A DNA stretch of 64,000 bases from Dactylis glomerata (taxonomy: Eukaryota; Streptophyta; Magnoliopsida; Poales; Poaceae): the NCBI GenBank assembly GCA_007115705.1, contig QXEO01000247.1, positions 16,993,952 through 17,057,951 on the forward strand, read 5' to 3'. Below the pieces are notes generated by a model, which saw only the letters and a list, made by a program, of their open reading frames with translations, ran no database searches and was not told the DNA's origin. Of the stretch, positions 10,788-22,700 are shown in pieces (the stretch's first letter is position 1; the number at the start of each line of letters is the position of its first letter). Made by a program: the position numbers and the translations under genes.

Positions 10788-12438
10788 TGATGTGGCACGG
10801 TGTATATATATATAAATCACCGTCCACTTGGAAACCCCAAGAGGAAGGTATGATGAGTACATCAGCAAGATTTTCCCTTAGTAAGAAACCAAGGTATGTC
10901 AATCCAAACAGGAAGAAGCCAAACTAGTGAAGGTGATGCTTGCAAGCTTTGCGACAGCTTCGGACAATTTATAAGGCACCTCGTCCAGTGCTTTGCTTTG
11001 CTAGCTGCAACGCGGAACCTGCACATAACACAACCAAATACTTTTCTCCCAACTTACGATGAGGTTGTCAATCTCACCGGTTTGCTGTAAACAAAGGAAT
11101 GAGAGTATCGAGTGGAAAGCAATAGTAATATGCGAGAAAGTAAATAGTGCAAGTAAAGTAAACAGGTGATAGCAATGTAAAGGAAATTGGACCGAGGTCC
11201 ACAGTTCACTAGTGGTGTCTCTCCATAAGATAAAATAACAAATGTTGGGTAAACAAATTACAGTTGGGCAATTAATAGAATAAAGGTAACGTGCATATGT
11301 CAAGAAGATCACTATGAGATTTACTCTGGGCATTACAACAAAATACATAGACCGCCATCCAACTTCATCTATGACTAATAATCCACTCACGGGGAATCAA
11401 TCTGAGAACCCTTTGAGTATTAAGTTGCGAACAAAAGATAACTGCATTAAGCAAAGTGTGTAATGTAAACAAAGCATATGCCCTTGGACATAAGAATGTT
11501 GTTTTCTCCCAAGTGGCAACAACACATCTATAACCTTAGAGGTTTCTGTCACTCCCCCAGATTCAATAGAGGCATGAACCCAACTATCGAGCATAAATAC
11601 CCCCTCTTGGAGTCACTAGTATCTACTTGGCCAAGATAGCTACTAACAACGGAGAGCATGCAAGATCATAAACAACATAGAGATAACATAAGATAAATTT
11701 TAGAACAGTAACTTAATCATAACACCAATATTCATCGGATCCCAACAAACACAACATGTAGAATTACATAATGGTAATCTCGATCATGTAAGGCAGCTCA
11801 CGAGATCTAAACATGAAGCACATGGTGGAGAGAACAACCATCTAGCTACTGCTATGGACCCATAGTCCAAGGTAGACTACTCACTCATCGCTCCGGAGGC
11901 AAGCATGGCGATGAAGAAGACCTTCGATGGCAATTCCCCTATCCGGCTGGGTGTCGGGAAGAGCTTCTAGACCCTCCCGATCTCGGGTCGATGACGGCGG
12001 TGGATCGCGATATCTTTCTGGAATTTTGATCGGGTATTTAGGTTTTTCCCGTCGAGGGGTCTTTATAGGCGAAGGGGCATCGTCAGAAGTGGACCAGGGC
12101 GGCCACACACGTAAGGGGCGTGGCCAGGGCCTGGGCCGCACCGCCCTATTGTGTGGGCAGGCCCTGGCCCCCCTCCGACTCCTCTTCGGTTCTCTGAAAG
12201 CTTTGGTAAATTTCTGGACATTCAGCTTTTGTTTCATCCAATTCCGAGAATATTTCCTGTGTAACTTTACTGAAACACAAAAATAGCAGAAAACAGAGAA
12301 CTGGCACTGTGGCAACTTGTTAGTAGGTTAGTTCCAGAAAATGCATAAAAGTGCCACGAAGTGTAACGAAACACTAAGCAAATGGAGTAAAAGCAAGCAT
12401 GGAGCATAAAAAATTATAGATATGTTTTAGACGTATCA
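10788..12438 (-). mobile_element. 5' LTR of the right Athila-type unit (1.65 kb)
   Basis: Complete minus-strand LTR opening TGATACGTCTAAAAC at 12438 and ending beside the tRNA-Asp primer site. A TATA-like tttatagg at about 12061-12068 marks the probable promoter. It inserted within the first few bases of another LTR of the same broad family (12439 onward). The TSD cannot be tested because the left boundary of the array is outside the window. Confidence 0.85.
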
Positions 12439-12741
12439 GCGGTGTTAACGAACCAGTTGGGAACCCCAACAGGAGGGTGTGAAGAGCACAGCAGTAAGTT
12501 TTCCCTCAATTATGAAACCAAAGTTTAATCGACCGGTAGGAGAAAGAAACAATTCCCGAAGGTTGTTGCTAGCTGACTTTGCAATGGCGCTAGAAGACTT
12601 GTGCGGGCACGTGGTTGACTCGGCGCCAGCAGCAACGTGGAACCTACACACAACACAACCAAGATACTTTGCCCCAACTTGTTGTGAGGTTGTCAATCTC
12701 ACTGGTTTGCTGAAAACAAAGGATTAAGTGTATCGTGTGGT
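12439..12741 (-). mobile_element. Athila-type LTR, distal fragment (continues at 39815)
   Basis: Matches the terminal 300 bp of the LTRs at 10788-12438 and 41104-42286 (cagttgggaaccccaa, then the gttgtcaatctcac segment). It breaks off exactly where a TGTAACATCCC terminus begins. The missing part is found at 39815-41103. The two pieces sum to about 1.59 kb, close to the full LTR length. Confidence 0.8.
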
Positions 12742-14304
12742 TGTAACATCCCAAGATTTTATCGAATTTTGAAACAATTTTTTTTTATTTTGTTTGTGTG
12801 GATTGAAAAATCACAAGGATTTAAATTTTTTTTGAGATTATTTAAAATAACGAATTTGAGAAACTATTTCAAACTTTCCTTTATTGCTTGGGGAATTATT
12901 TTGAGAAAATAAAATTTCAAAGTATTATTTTGCATTTACTCAAATCCTATGCAAGCATCCTTGCAAGGGAATTATTTGCAAAAGGTTTAATACCAAATAA
13001 ATTTTCCATTTCTAAAAGTATGTTTTAAAATAATGTTCAAAGGTTATTTTGTTAGAGTTTATTCTCTGAATTTAGAAATTATTTTGAAAACCCCAATTCC
13101 ATCCTTCTTTAGGTAATAAAGCCTCTTAGGCCAAATTTATAAGGTTTTATTAAAATGTTTGTTAATTTGTGAAAACATCTTCCCTACTGTCCTAAAATGA
13201 TGGTTGGAATTTTAGAAAATTTTACATTTTGGTTTGATTTGATTTGGAGTCAAAATGCAAAGGAAATAAAGCAAATAGGAAAAATTATAAAAGAAAAAAA
13301 AAGAAAATAATTCAAATTTGAAAAAGGGCCTCGGGGCAACGTTTTGGCCCAGCCTTTATGGCGGCCCATGGCCCACCCGGACCTATCCCGAACCGGTACG
13401 CCCTCTCTCCTACTCCCCCTATGATAGGTGGAGCCCACCTGTCAGATTCTTCCCTAACCCCCAGCCGCTTCTTCCGCCCGAGCTGCCCACGACCTTGCCC
13501 ATGATCCCTACTCCGCCCCTCACCCTCGAGAACACCAACGGCCCCGCAAAGACATCCCCTCATTTTCCCCCACACCTCCTCTCCTTTTCCCCCTCTCACG
13601 ACACCGCAAGGCCGTCTAATTTCACCGATGGAACCCGCCAGTACCGATGCCTTGCGAGCCCGATTCCGGCGTCAGTAGTGAGCCTGCTCCTCTCTCTCTT
13701 CTCCTAAACCTTTCCCCTCCCTCTGGCACACCTCCTGGCCTCATTGCATTGTTTGAATTTGCTGCAGAATGGCAAAGCCGACGCCACCCAGAGCGCCCGA
13801 AGTCCAGGCAACCTCCAGCCGCGCCGCACCCTCTCTACGAAGTGTCCCGGCTTCCCTAACCTCACCATCAACCCCTCCTCGGTTTCCCGCACACTGTCGG
13901 CACATTCATCATTGCTGGAGATCACCGGAGCCCCACCGTCCTTCGTAGCCGAGCCGCAGATACCTCACCGGTGACCGAATCCCTAATTTGAGGTGAGCTC
14001 TCCCTCCCCTTTCATCTTCGTCGGTCGGATCTCGATCTAGTGGTCCATAACAGACCACTTAACTGAAGTGGTACAGTGAGATCTGAGCCACCCAGATCTC
14101 ATAAGATCCAATGGACCACATTCATAATCCGGCCGAATCGGTATGTACTAACCAGAGCGTGCCACGTGGCCTCCCCTGTTTCAAATAGATTTAAAAAAAT
14201 TCAAAATTAGACAGAAACTTGTAAAAATTCATAGGAAATGATCTGTAAGTCCAAAAATTATAAATTGCATATCACTGGAATCCTGAGAAAGAGTAGAATC
14301 CAAT
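12742..14304 (+). mobile_element. Long-LTR family, left part of a plus-strand LTR (continues at 37277)
   Basis: Opens TGTAACATCCCAAG, the terminus style of chromovirus/LARD LTRs, and is AT-rich for 550 bp. It then becomes GC-rich (13320-14000), as in the transcribed part of such LTRs. It is interrupted at 14304 by the Tat element, whose 5-bp TSD CCAAT occupies 14300-14304. The same family is recognisable at 42287-44700. Small plus-strand ORFs in 13318-13974 show no domain. Confidence 0.7.
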
Positions 14305-14639
14305 TGATGAGGGTTAACTCAACAAATGTCCTAGATGAAGGACTTAGGATCGGGGAGATAGGGCGTCGGATGAACTCGAAGGTAAAGTTAGTCGAATAAG
14401 GTGTATATCGAAAGTAAACTTGGGTGTTGAACCTGGCTTGCTTTCAATCTGTCCCACACCGTCCCCTCCTGGCCCCTATATATAGATGGCCAGGTCTCGA
14501 GGATCAGGTGGGATCCGATACAGATTACAATAGCAACATACGGTAAGAATTTGTATTTTGACTAGTATTACAATTGGGCCTAGCTTAACGGGCCTCAGGG
14601 ATACTCAACTAACGGGCTCTATTATCTATACCCTTGTCA
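14305..14639 (-). repeat. Tat element 3' LTR
   Basis: 335 bp. On the plus strand it runs TGATGAGGG to CTTGTCA. It contains a TATA box (tatatata) near 14477-14484 in minus orientation and pairs with 36941-37276. Confidence 0.92.
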
Positions 14640-15179
14640 GTAGCCCCTGAGATTCTACCAGAATTGCAGATTCGGGTTGAATCTCTAATCTTTAAATCTT
14701 CGACTTGATCAATTCTTCGACTTCTTCATAGCTTCAAATCTTCGACTTGGTCTTTTGACTTATTTTCATGATAATATCTCACAAGGGGTTTTGATGAACA
14801 AGCCTGACAACTCTGATAGATCAAGAGGTCAGTTAACTGCTGGAACAGATACTTGCCACCTACTTCAAATTCAATCCCCTTGGACTTGAATTCGGGAAAC
14901 CGTTCAAACCCATTCTTTTGCCGCATTTAGGACTTACGAAGAATAAATCCCAGTGGTTCTCAGGGTACCCAGTACGTCCACCAGGATTTTCTTCGCGTTG
15001 TAGACACGGATACATACCAGCAGAGCGCATCCATGTGCGTATACCAGGCCACACAGGACGGATCCCGGGGTCTTACCTTCATGATAAATCACGGCATTCG
15101 AGTTTCGTTGCAATAACGCAACTCAAGAATCGCATGTCGCAGTCTTATTTGACTGATCTAGTTCACAAAATATTCGGGT

Positions 15180-15485
15180 TATATAACTATGACTTAATAA
15201 AAACTCGCTCCCGATGGGAGTAATGTCGTTTCACTGAATCTTCCTTCACCTTCCTTGCTCCAGTATTCGCGAATAAATATCGTTGGGTGCGCGCCCAGCG
15301 CTCCCGATGGGAGTAGCCCCCGAGGCTATAGTCAAAGAATTATTTTTTTGAGTATAGGCTCAAATGTATTGTGCTCCATCTTTATACTTCAACTCAAAAT
15401 AATTTGATGATAATATCATTGGGGGCGCGCTCAGCGCTCCCGATGGTAGTAGCCCCCGAGGCTATAGCCGAAAGTTTTTGGGTAT
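15180..15485. repeat. Imperfect tandem repeats carrying polypurine-like cores
   Basis: A unit of about 130 bp with the core GCTCCCGATGGGAGTAGCCC followed by CCGAGGCTATAG occurs at about 15298-15334 and 15437-15471, and partly at 15205-15225. The reverse complement of the core (CTCGGGGGCTACT) closely resembles the true polypurine tract beside the 3' LTR. Tandem repeats in the 3' untranslated part are known for Tat/Ogre elements. Confidence 0.65.
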
Positions 15486-15742
15486 AGTCTCCAGAATTGA
15501 TTCCTGTTTCATCGGTGCCAATCTTTTGTCAACTTCCTAGTATGCTCATTGTCTTTTCTTCTTTCTTTTAAGGCATAAGCCCCCGAGTCCAAGGCGAGGT
15601 TTCTCGTACTTTTGTTTGATAGATAATTCCTGTGACTTTTCTGACATATATTTTCCTTCATTATCGTCTGCCCTGCGCAGAATGTAACTCCTTTGTAATT
15701 ATATTATGGGCCTTCATTTCATGAAGGCCCATCAATATATGC

Positions 15743-15839
15743 TTATAAATAAAGCACACTTGGTGAGGGTAAAAACCCTAAGTAGATTTCTCCTCCGCCG
15801 TATCTTCTTCTTCATCTAGGGTTTCGCAAACTTGTCTCC
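15743..15839 (+). promoter_or_regulatory. TATA box and 5' leader of the antisense B3-type ORF
   Basis: TTATAAATAA at 15743-15752 lies about 90 bases upstream of an ATG. The leader between them contains AACCCTA and TCTAGGGTTT motifs and a pyrimidine-rich run typical of plant 5' untranslated regions. The orientation is opposite to the retrotransposon, so this would be a separate promoter. Inferred from sequence only. Confidence 0.5.
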
Positions 15840-16412
15840 ATGGCTGATGCTGATGGATCCTGTCTGAGCCTTGGCTTCCCGATGACACAGCGGGGTCACG
15901 ACCGCCCTCGCGGCAGCAAGAATGTGGCAGCACCAGCTGCTGCAGGAGCTTCATCGTCCGCTCCGGTGAAGCGGCATACCAGCCGTCTGGCTGGGAGTAA
16001 GAATAAACCTAAGGTGCCTCGTGCTGTCCCAGGTCTAGGCGCACCTCCTGGTAATACTTCTCCTCCCTAGCCTAGGGTGTTTTCTTTTTTCTGTATCACC
16101 GGCGCGCAGTGCCATGAGATTCAGCGGCTGCCGCTAAAATTTACCAAGTTCATGGATGGGCGGGAGCTGCGAGAAGCGATTCTTCGTGAACACTCTGGGG
16201 TAGGAACTCCCTATGAGGTGGAGGTCTGGTACGACGGCACCAGTGAACAGTACTTCAAGGGTGGCTGGTCGCAGTTTGTAGATGATCATGACATCCAGCA
16301 AGGTTTCTTCATGACTTTTGACTTCCACATTGGCATGTCGAAGTTCGACGTGAAGATCTACGATGGTACTCAGTGCCAGAAGGAGTACGAGGCTGAAGCA
16401 CACTTCCACTAG
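15840..16412 (+). pseudogene. Antisense accessory ORF with AT-hook-like and B3 DNA-binding domains, one nonsense codon
   Basis: One frame of 190 codons interrupted only by TAG at 16068-16070. Residues 1-75 are low-complexity and basic, with AT-hook-like HDRPRGSKN and GSKNKPK. After the stop, about 110 residues read as a REM-type B3 domain: FFCITGAQCHEI, LPLKFTKFMDG, then YEVEVWYDG, GGWSQFVDDHDIQQG, and SKFDVKIYDG near the end. B3 domains bind DNA in plant transcription factors. The ORF lies antisense between integrase and 3' LTR of a Tat element, where extra antisense ORFs are known for this lineage. It has its own TATA box and leader. A Stowaway inserted just 3' of it. B3 identity is by motif pattern; the function is inferred. 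Confidence 0.7.
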
Positions 16413-16539
16413 AATCTCCTTATGTAATCTCTTTTTCCAGTTGCCCTTTTATCGTACTAGCTGTAATGAACAATCGTGTTTAGCTTATGCATTGTGCTTG
16501 ATTGAATAGACCATGGGAACGAATCGTCGTTCCGAGGTA

Positions 16540-16795
16540 CTCCCTCTGTTCTTTTTTACCCTGCATTCTAGGTTTAGTCAAAGACAATTTAGATAAAGTT
16601 TGACCAAGCATATTTCTAAAACTATCAAGTTTTATAATATCAAAAACATATAATATAGAAGTATTTCTTATGATGATTCTAATAATATTCATTTTATATT
16701 GTAAATGTTTATATTTTTTCTTATACACTTAGTCAAAGTTGACAAAGTTTGACTTGACTAAACCTAGAGTGCAGGGTAATTTAGGACGGAGGGAG
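16540..16795. mobile_element. Stowaway MITE (256 bp)
   Basis: Terminal inverted repeats of about 45 bp begin CTCCCTCTGTTC at the left, and the right end reads GGACGGAGGGAG. They are flanked by TA duplications at 16538-16539 and 16796-16797. The interior is AT-rich and repeats TAGTCAAAG-type motifs. This is a non-autonomous Tc1/mariner element. It sits just downstream of the B3-type ORF. Confidence 0.92.
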
Positions 16796-17247
16796 TATGT
16801 TTTTAATATATTATCGGGTTCCTTTGAACCAATTGTATCGTTGAAGAATATCGGGTTGCTCACAACCTAGTAGTATGCCTTAAAGATCTTCATAACGTAT
16901 GAACTCTATTTCGTATGACTCGAGGGTTGAAGCCCCCAAGAGGAAAGTAAAATGTTCGTACAATTTGTCAAGTTTAACCCAAGGAACTCGACCTGTGGCC
17001 TCATGTTCTGGGTTCAGAGGGTCAACTCAAAGTTTATGATGCCTCCAGATTTCTTCTATGCGTAAAAACGCCGTAGTTGCTCCGCATTCCATGGGTTGCT
17101 CTCATCTTTTCCCGTTTTCTTGTCTTGTAATTGATAAGCTCCTCCTGGTATCACTTCTGTGATGATGTAAGGTCCCACCCAAGGGGACTCTAACTTACCG
17201 TGGCCATCCTGTTAGGGTCGTAAAACTATATCTCCCACCACAAAGGA

Positions 17248-18195
17248 TCATGGACGAACTCGACTACTGTGGTAGTTCCGCAGACTTTGTTGATACTGCG
17301 TGGCTCTAGCCAACACTTTATCTCTTGCTTCATCCAGTGCATCGACGTTGTCTTGTAATGCTTCTGTCGAGGTTGTTTCATCGTATGCCGTTACTCTTGG
17401 AGCTTCGTGTGTGACTTCGACTGGCAGCACGGCTTCTGCGCCATGGACCAAGAAGAAAGGAGTTTCTTGAGTAGCGGCATTGGGTGTAGTCCTTAGACTC
17501 CAAAGCACAGAGGGCAATTCTTTTACCCAAGCATGCTTGGCTTTCTCTAGAGGTGCTAAAAGCCTCTTTTTTATCCCTCTACATATTAGGCCATTGGCTT
17601 TTTCGACTTGCCCGTTCGTCTTCGGGTGTGCTACGGATGTGAATTTTAGTTTGATCCCCAAACCTTCGCAGTAATTTTTGAATTCCTTCAAAGTGAAGTT
17701 TGTCCCGTTGTCTGTGATGATGCTGTGTGGTACTCCAAAGCAAAACACTATTGATTTGATGAAATTATTTGCTGCTGTCGAATCTTGAGTTGTTATCAGG
17801 GCCGCTTCTACCCACTTGGTAAATTTGTCGACTGCCACCAGCATGTAGACATGCCCTCCTGGCCAGGATTTGTGTAACTTCCCTACCATGTCGAGGCCCC
17901 ATTGTGCAAAGGGTCAAGACAATGGTATTGGCTGTAACTCTGCCGCTGGCACGTGCGATCGAGATGCAAATCTTTGGCATGCTTCACACTTTCGAACTAT
18001 GTCTTTTGCATCCTTGATGGCAGTTAGCCAATAGAATCCTACTCGAAATGCTTTAGATGCAATTGCCCTGCTACTGGCGTGATGGCCGCATACTCCGGCG
18101 TGTATATCTTTTAGTATCACTTCTCCTTCTTGAGGCGTTACGCACCGCTGCAAAACGCCAGTTATACTCTTTTTATATAATTTCCCTTGCAACAT
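17248..18195 (-). pseudogene. Tat integrase
   Basis: Zinc-binding HHCC module (HAGVCGHHASS, then CEACQRF), then the catalytic core with all three acidic residues in place: Asp in WGLDMVG, Asp in ITDNGTNF and Glu in NGQVEKANG. The enzyme inserts element cDNA into the genome. One TGA at about 17914-17916 splits the frame between the zinc module and the core. A frameshift separates integrase from the upstream RNase H around 18162-18195. The sequence ends at a stop at 17248, with decayed C-terminal sequence beyond. Confidence 0.88.
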
Positions 18196-19058
18196 GACAA
18201 ATGCTTTAGATCGCGAGTTATTCTTTTGGCTTCCACTGCGTCTTCTGGCAACTTCTTATTTATCATGTATGCTAGATATGGTTGCATCCATGCTTCTTCT
18301 ATCATCATGACTTCTTCGGGTTCTGGTGTGCTTCCGTCGCTTTTCTCACCAGCCCCCGAGCCTGCTGTAGTAGTCAAACTTTTGACGTTTTTTATCGATC
18401 TTTCGACTATTTCTTCCCAGAAGACTCCTGATGGTATGGGCAGGCATTTTGACCCGATATTTGCTAGATTGTCAGCTTCTTTATTGCTGTTTCTACTGAC
18501 ATGCGAGACTTCGCACCCATCGAAGGTTCCTTCGAGATAGTGATATAAGTTCTTGTAAGCCATCATGTTGTCGTTGATAGTATCGCATCTGTTCATAACT
18601 TGTTGGAAAACGAGGTTTGAGCCCCCGAATACTTTTAGTCTAGTTGCTCCACATGCTTTGGCCATCTTCATTCCGTGCAGCAGAGCCTCATATTCGGCTT
18701 CATTATTAGAGGCCTGCGGAAAACTCATCCTTAAAACGTACTTCAGTTTGTCGCCTTGTGGTGATATCAGGACTACTCCTGTGCATGCGCCTTGGATTCT
18801 TTTAGAACCATCGAAGTATATTGTCCACACACTCGATAAATCTTGCGGTCCTGTACTCTGTAACTCTAACCATTCTGCTGTGAAATCTGGTAAAATTTGA
18901 GACTTGATTACTTTTCTCTTTTCATACGTGATATCCAAGGGAGATAACTCAATTCCCCATAAGGAGACACGTCCTGTTGCTGAAGGATTATTCAGTATGT
19001 TGGACAGTGGTGCTTCGTTGACCACTATGATTGGGTGCACCACAAAGTATTGCCGCAA
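18162..19058 (-). pseudogene. Tat RNase H tail and archaeal-type second RNase H (aRH)
   Basis: The start of the frame (RQYFVVHPIIVV to FTAEW) ends the first RNase H and tether region. The segment from IYFDGSKRIQG through NNEAEYEALLHG to NKEADNLANIGS is the second, archaeal-like RNase H that marks the Tat lineage. Its first Asp (FDGS) and Glu (NEAEYEA) are present. The position normally reading GDSN reads GGSN, so one catalytic Asp appears lost. The frame is continuous with the RT segment at 19113 except for one stop. Confidence 0.85.
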
Positions 19059-19112
19059 TTTTCGTGATGTTGTAAAGACACTATATGTGAGCTTTTGATA
19101 GTGCGGGTACCT

Positions 19113-19798
19113 CTATTTTGTCAAAGAAAGTACTTCACTGATGAAATATACTAGCCTCTGGACGCCGTGGGCTTTCCCTTCTTCACTTCTTTTGACTACT
19201 AATACTGTACTCACCACCTGATGGGTTGCAGCAATGTAGAGTAGTAGTGGCTCTTTTTCCTTTTGTGCGACCAGTACTGGTGGCATGGAAAGCACTTTTT
19301 TCAACTGCGTGAAGGCTGCATCTGCCTCTTCTGTCCACTCGAATTTATCATCTAATTTCTTCATGAGTGCATAGAAAGGGAGTGCTTTCTCCCCCAATCG
19401 AGCAACAAAATGACTTAGTGCCGCGACAAGTCCTGTGAGCTTCTGTACGTCGTGTAGTTTCATGGGTTCCCCCATTGTTAGAATCGCTTGGATCTTCTCT
19501 GGGTTCGCCTCTATTCCTCGTGCTGATACCAAAAACCTTAGGAGTTGTCCTGCCGATACACCGAACAAACATTTTGTCGGGTTGAGCTTAAGCTTATACC
19601 TGTTTAGGTTGTCGAAGGTTTCTACCAAGTCGCTGATTAGGGATTGCTCCTTTCTTGTGGTGATGACTACGTCGTTGATGTAGACTTGGATGTTGCATCC
19701 TATTTGGCTCCCGAGGCAGTTTTGCATCATCCGTTGATAAGTTGCTCCTGCATTTTTTAGGCCAAAGGGCATGACTTGGTAGCAGAATACCCCATATG
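19113..19798 (-). pseudogene. Tat reverse transcriptase, second half, and first RNase H
   Basis: Resumes inside the RT fingers/palm at GVFCYQVMPFGLKNAGATYQ and continues through the active-site strand. That strand reads YIND instead of YxDD, so the first catalytic Asp is Asn. The connection and first RNase H follow (FEWTEEADAAFTQLK). A stop lies at 19113. The first half of the same domain is at 33509-33914, separated by the nested LARD; the apparent N-terminus in the long frame starting at 19880 is LARD sequence. The substitution is the G-to-A type expected from methylated cytosine decay. Confidence 0.9.
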
Positions 19799-22700
19799 TG
19801 TGGGGACCCCGGATTACCCATCCGGAATACCCGATATGCATACAATTCACGATCCCATGATCAGTGTGTCGTGAATCCACATATCCGAGTTGATAACATA
19901 ATTACATCATCCTTTACAGTACCGAATAAAGCTTACAATTGGTCACATGACCAAGCATGATATTGCCACGCAGGGCAAATCTACAACTAAGCAGCGGATA
20001 CCAAGCAGCGTTAATGACCCAAGTCCTGCCTACTACCCTACAGGCAACTGACTGGGAGACGTTCCTAGTTCGCACCGGCGTCAGCGTGACCATCGTCACC
20101 TTCCGAGTAGTCTTCTCCATAATCTGTCCAAGTTAATAGCCAGGGACAAAGCCGTGAGTACATTTGGAATTGTACTCGCAAACCATCTAGGAGAAGATAA
20201 ACACATGCTATTTGGGCTGTAGCAAGGTTGGCTTGGTTGAAGGCAGCTTAATACTAGAATGTTTCTCTTGTCGATATAGCATGTCCCACGACATTTCTAT
20301 ATCCTTATTAAAGAAGGTTTGTAGAAAGATTCTCGTGTCGATATAGTATGTCATACGACATCTCTATATCCTTATTAAAGAAGATGCTTACAAGAGAAGT
20401 CTTTGCAAAAGCTCTAGGAAAGGGGGAAACTCCTTTTCAAGAGAAAAGCCGGCGGTCAATCAAACATGACCACCAACCCTTATTGATTCTGGTCAATCAC
20501 ACATGACCACTTTCATTCCTTCGGTAGTACCCTGCAAGTACTTTGAACCATAACCATGCCACGGCAGTACCCTCCGAGTACTCCGTCCGGCACCCATCTC
20601 CATTTTCTCGAAAACATTTTTGTAAAACCAAAACTCGACACAGGTTAAGTATGGCCATTCCAACCGTCCATGACCGAGGACGCGGCTATTCGAATAGATT
20701 ACACTCTGCAGAGGTTGTACACTTTACCCACACCATTCGATAAATCCGCCGGGATACCACCACGGACCGTCATACACTAGTATGCGGGGGTCGGATAATC
20801 GATCGAAGCCCTCCATCTATCTACCTTAGTACGGGTGCCTACCCTGTGGAGTTTACCTCCCCGGCACGTCCCGGCAGTATCTCCTCCAGAGCGTAACTCC
20901 GGCGCCACGGCGGGAGAACCCAAGTGTCTTCCGGTCGGATAAATCCCAATGGATCCCGATTTACTATTGCCCATAGTCTGGCGGCAATCCGGATTACGGG
21001 GTCCTACAGACCCTTATATAGTATGAGGCTCCCCGCACTAAAGCAAATAAACTTCAAACTAAGCCCGTCCCATACCGGGTAATGTGGTTGCACGGGAGTA
21101 ATTGGTTTGGCGAACACTTATACACAATGTCCTTTTTCAGAAAAATCCACCAACTCCTTCATCTCCCATTGTCCACTCCTCGTTTATGAAACCATTTCAA
21201 AACATCTCAATGGAGTAGTAACTACTCCAAGGTTTTCGAAACCATTTTCGAAATATTTCCCCGAGAGAGTATTCCCAATCCTAGAGTTTTTGGATCCACT
21301 ACAAATGTTTCCCAAAGACCTCGATGCTAATCATCGGGTCTCTACTTTTTAGGGTATTGAGTAGGTGTCAAAGGTGTCATCTTTAGAGATGATAGCAATT
21401 CGACTTGTGGAGCTAAGTCGCCAACTATTGCTATATAAGGGACATAGCAATATACGAAAACAATGCATAATAGTAGAAACAAGAGTAGAGCAATGCATAG
21501 TGTAGTAATAGGATTCAAATATGCATCAAGTAGATGGCTTGCCTTGAGTGGCTTGTCCTTGATCTTCTTCTTCTTGATATTCTAAGACTTCCCCTTCCTC
21601 CGCACACTCCTCGCCAAACTCGTCAACGGTAGGGTCTATCGCCGTGAAAAGAAGATGCAAACACACAATCAATCATACAAGCATGAGAACCAACAAACCA
21701 ACTCACCACAACAATATTCCAAACAATCAAACAAGTTCAGATAAAGGTTCTTTAATACACAAGGTTCCTGCAATTAGTTGTCATAATTTTAGGGTTTCAA
21801 AAATTAAAGTTAAAATGCAACCTATTACCAAGCGGGCCACAAACTAGAGTAAAAGAGATCATACAACTATAATTATGAAACTAACCAAAAAGTTAGTTTG
21901 GTACCAGTAATAGGCTACTGTTTATAACTTACTAACATAAGTGACCTCAATTTAATATTAGTTTCCTAATATTTTAAAATAGATTTGAGATTTAACTACA
22001 CCGAGAGCACAACTAAATCATAAAATAATCTAGGAAAAAAAATCCTACTGATATGAGACCAGTGGCATTTTAAACCTAAGGTGATTTTTAATCTACTACA
22101 AATCACCCCAAACGATTTGGGTGAACTATTTGAAAACTGCAAACATTTGAATCTCTCAGATTTAAATAAGAATCAAACAATTCCATAGCACAACAATTAA
22201 TTCACCACACAATAAATAGAGGGCTTAAAGAAGTGGGGCTAGTACAAAAAGGTATAAAATGAAATTTGAAAACTACTGGCGCTGGTTTCATGCCATTTGA
22301 ATTTGTAGATCTTGAGTTATTGATTTTTGATTCAAAAGGATACATTTAACTAGATTAAATACCAGAAAATACGCATGACATACTTGTGAATGAGGATTAT
22401 TTCATGAGACAGAGAACTTAAAATAGAGTCTACAGAAATTTGAGTCAAACCAATTGGATATACAGAGATTTAATTTCGAATTTTAGAAGTCAACAGATCT
22501 ATCCAAAAGATTAACAGTAGAACTAAAAAAAAAAACAGCACATGGGCTGAATCTACCGGACCAGGTCAGCATGTAACGGGCTGGCTAACTAATCTATGGA
22601 CTATGGGCATTGATCGGACACTAAAAATAGCAGGAGGCATGCTTTAAAATTCGTGCTCCAGGGTATCTAAACATGCACCATGCGTGGTTAGCTCGGTTTG

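Larger units (their letters stand above)
14640..17247 (-). other. Tat 3' region: polypurine tract, tandem repeats and noncoding sequence
   Basis: The minus-strand tract TCTCAGGGGCTAC abuts the LTR at 14640. The region then holds PPT-like tandem repeats, an antisense B3-type ORF and a Stowaway insertion. Decayed integrase C-terminal sequence (LRRFYA-like, near 17060-17240) ends the pol side. Otherwise I see nothing coding. Confidence 0.7.

Noticed and set aside
13318..13974. Pro/Ser-rich ORFs in the GC-rich part of the split long LTR
   Set aside because: The homologous part of the remnant at 42287-42660 does not keep the frames. Likely leader sequence of the LTR.
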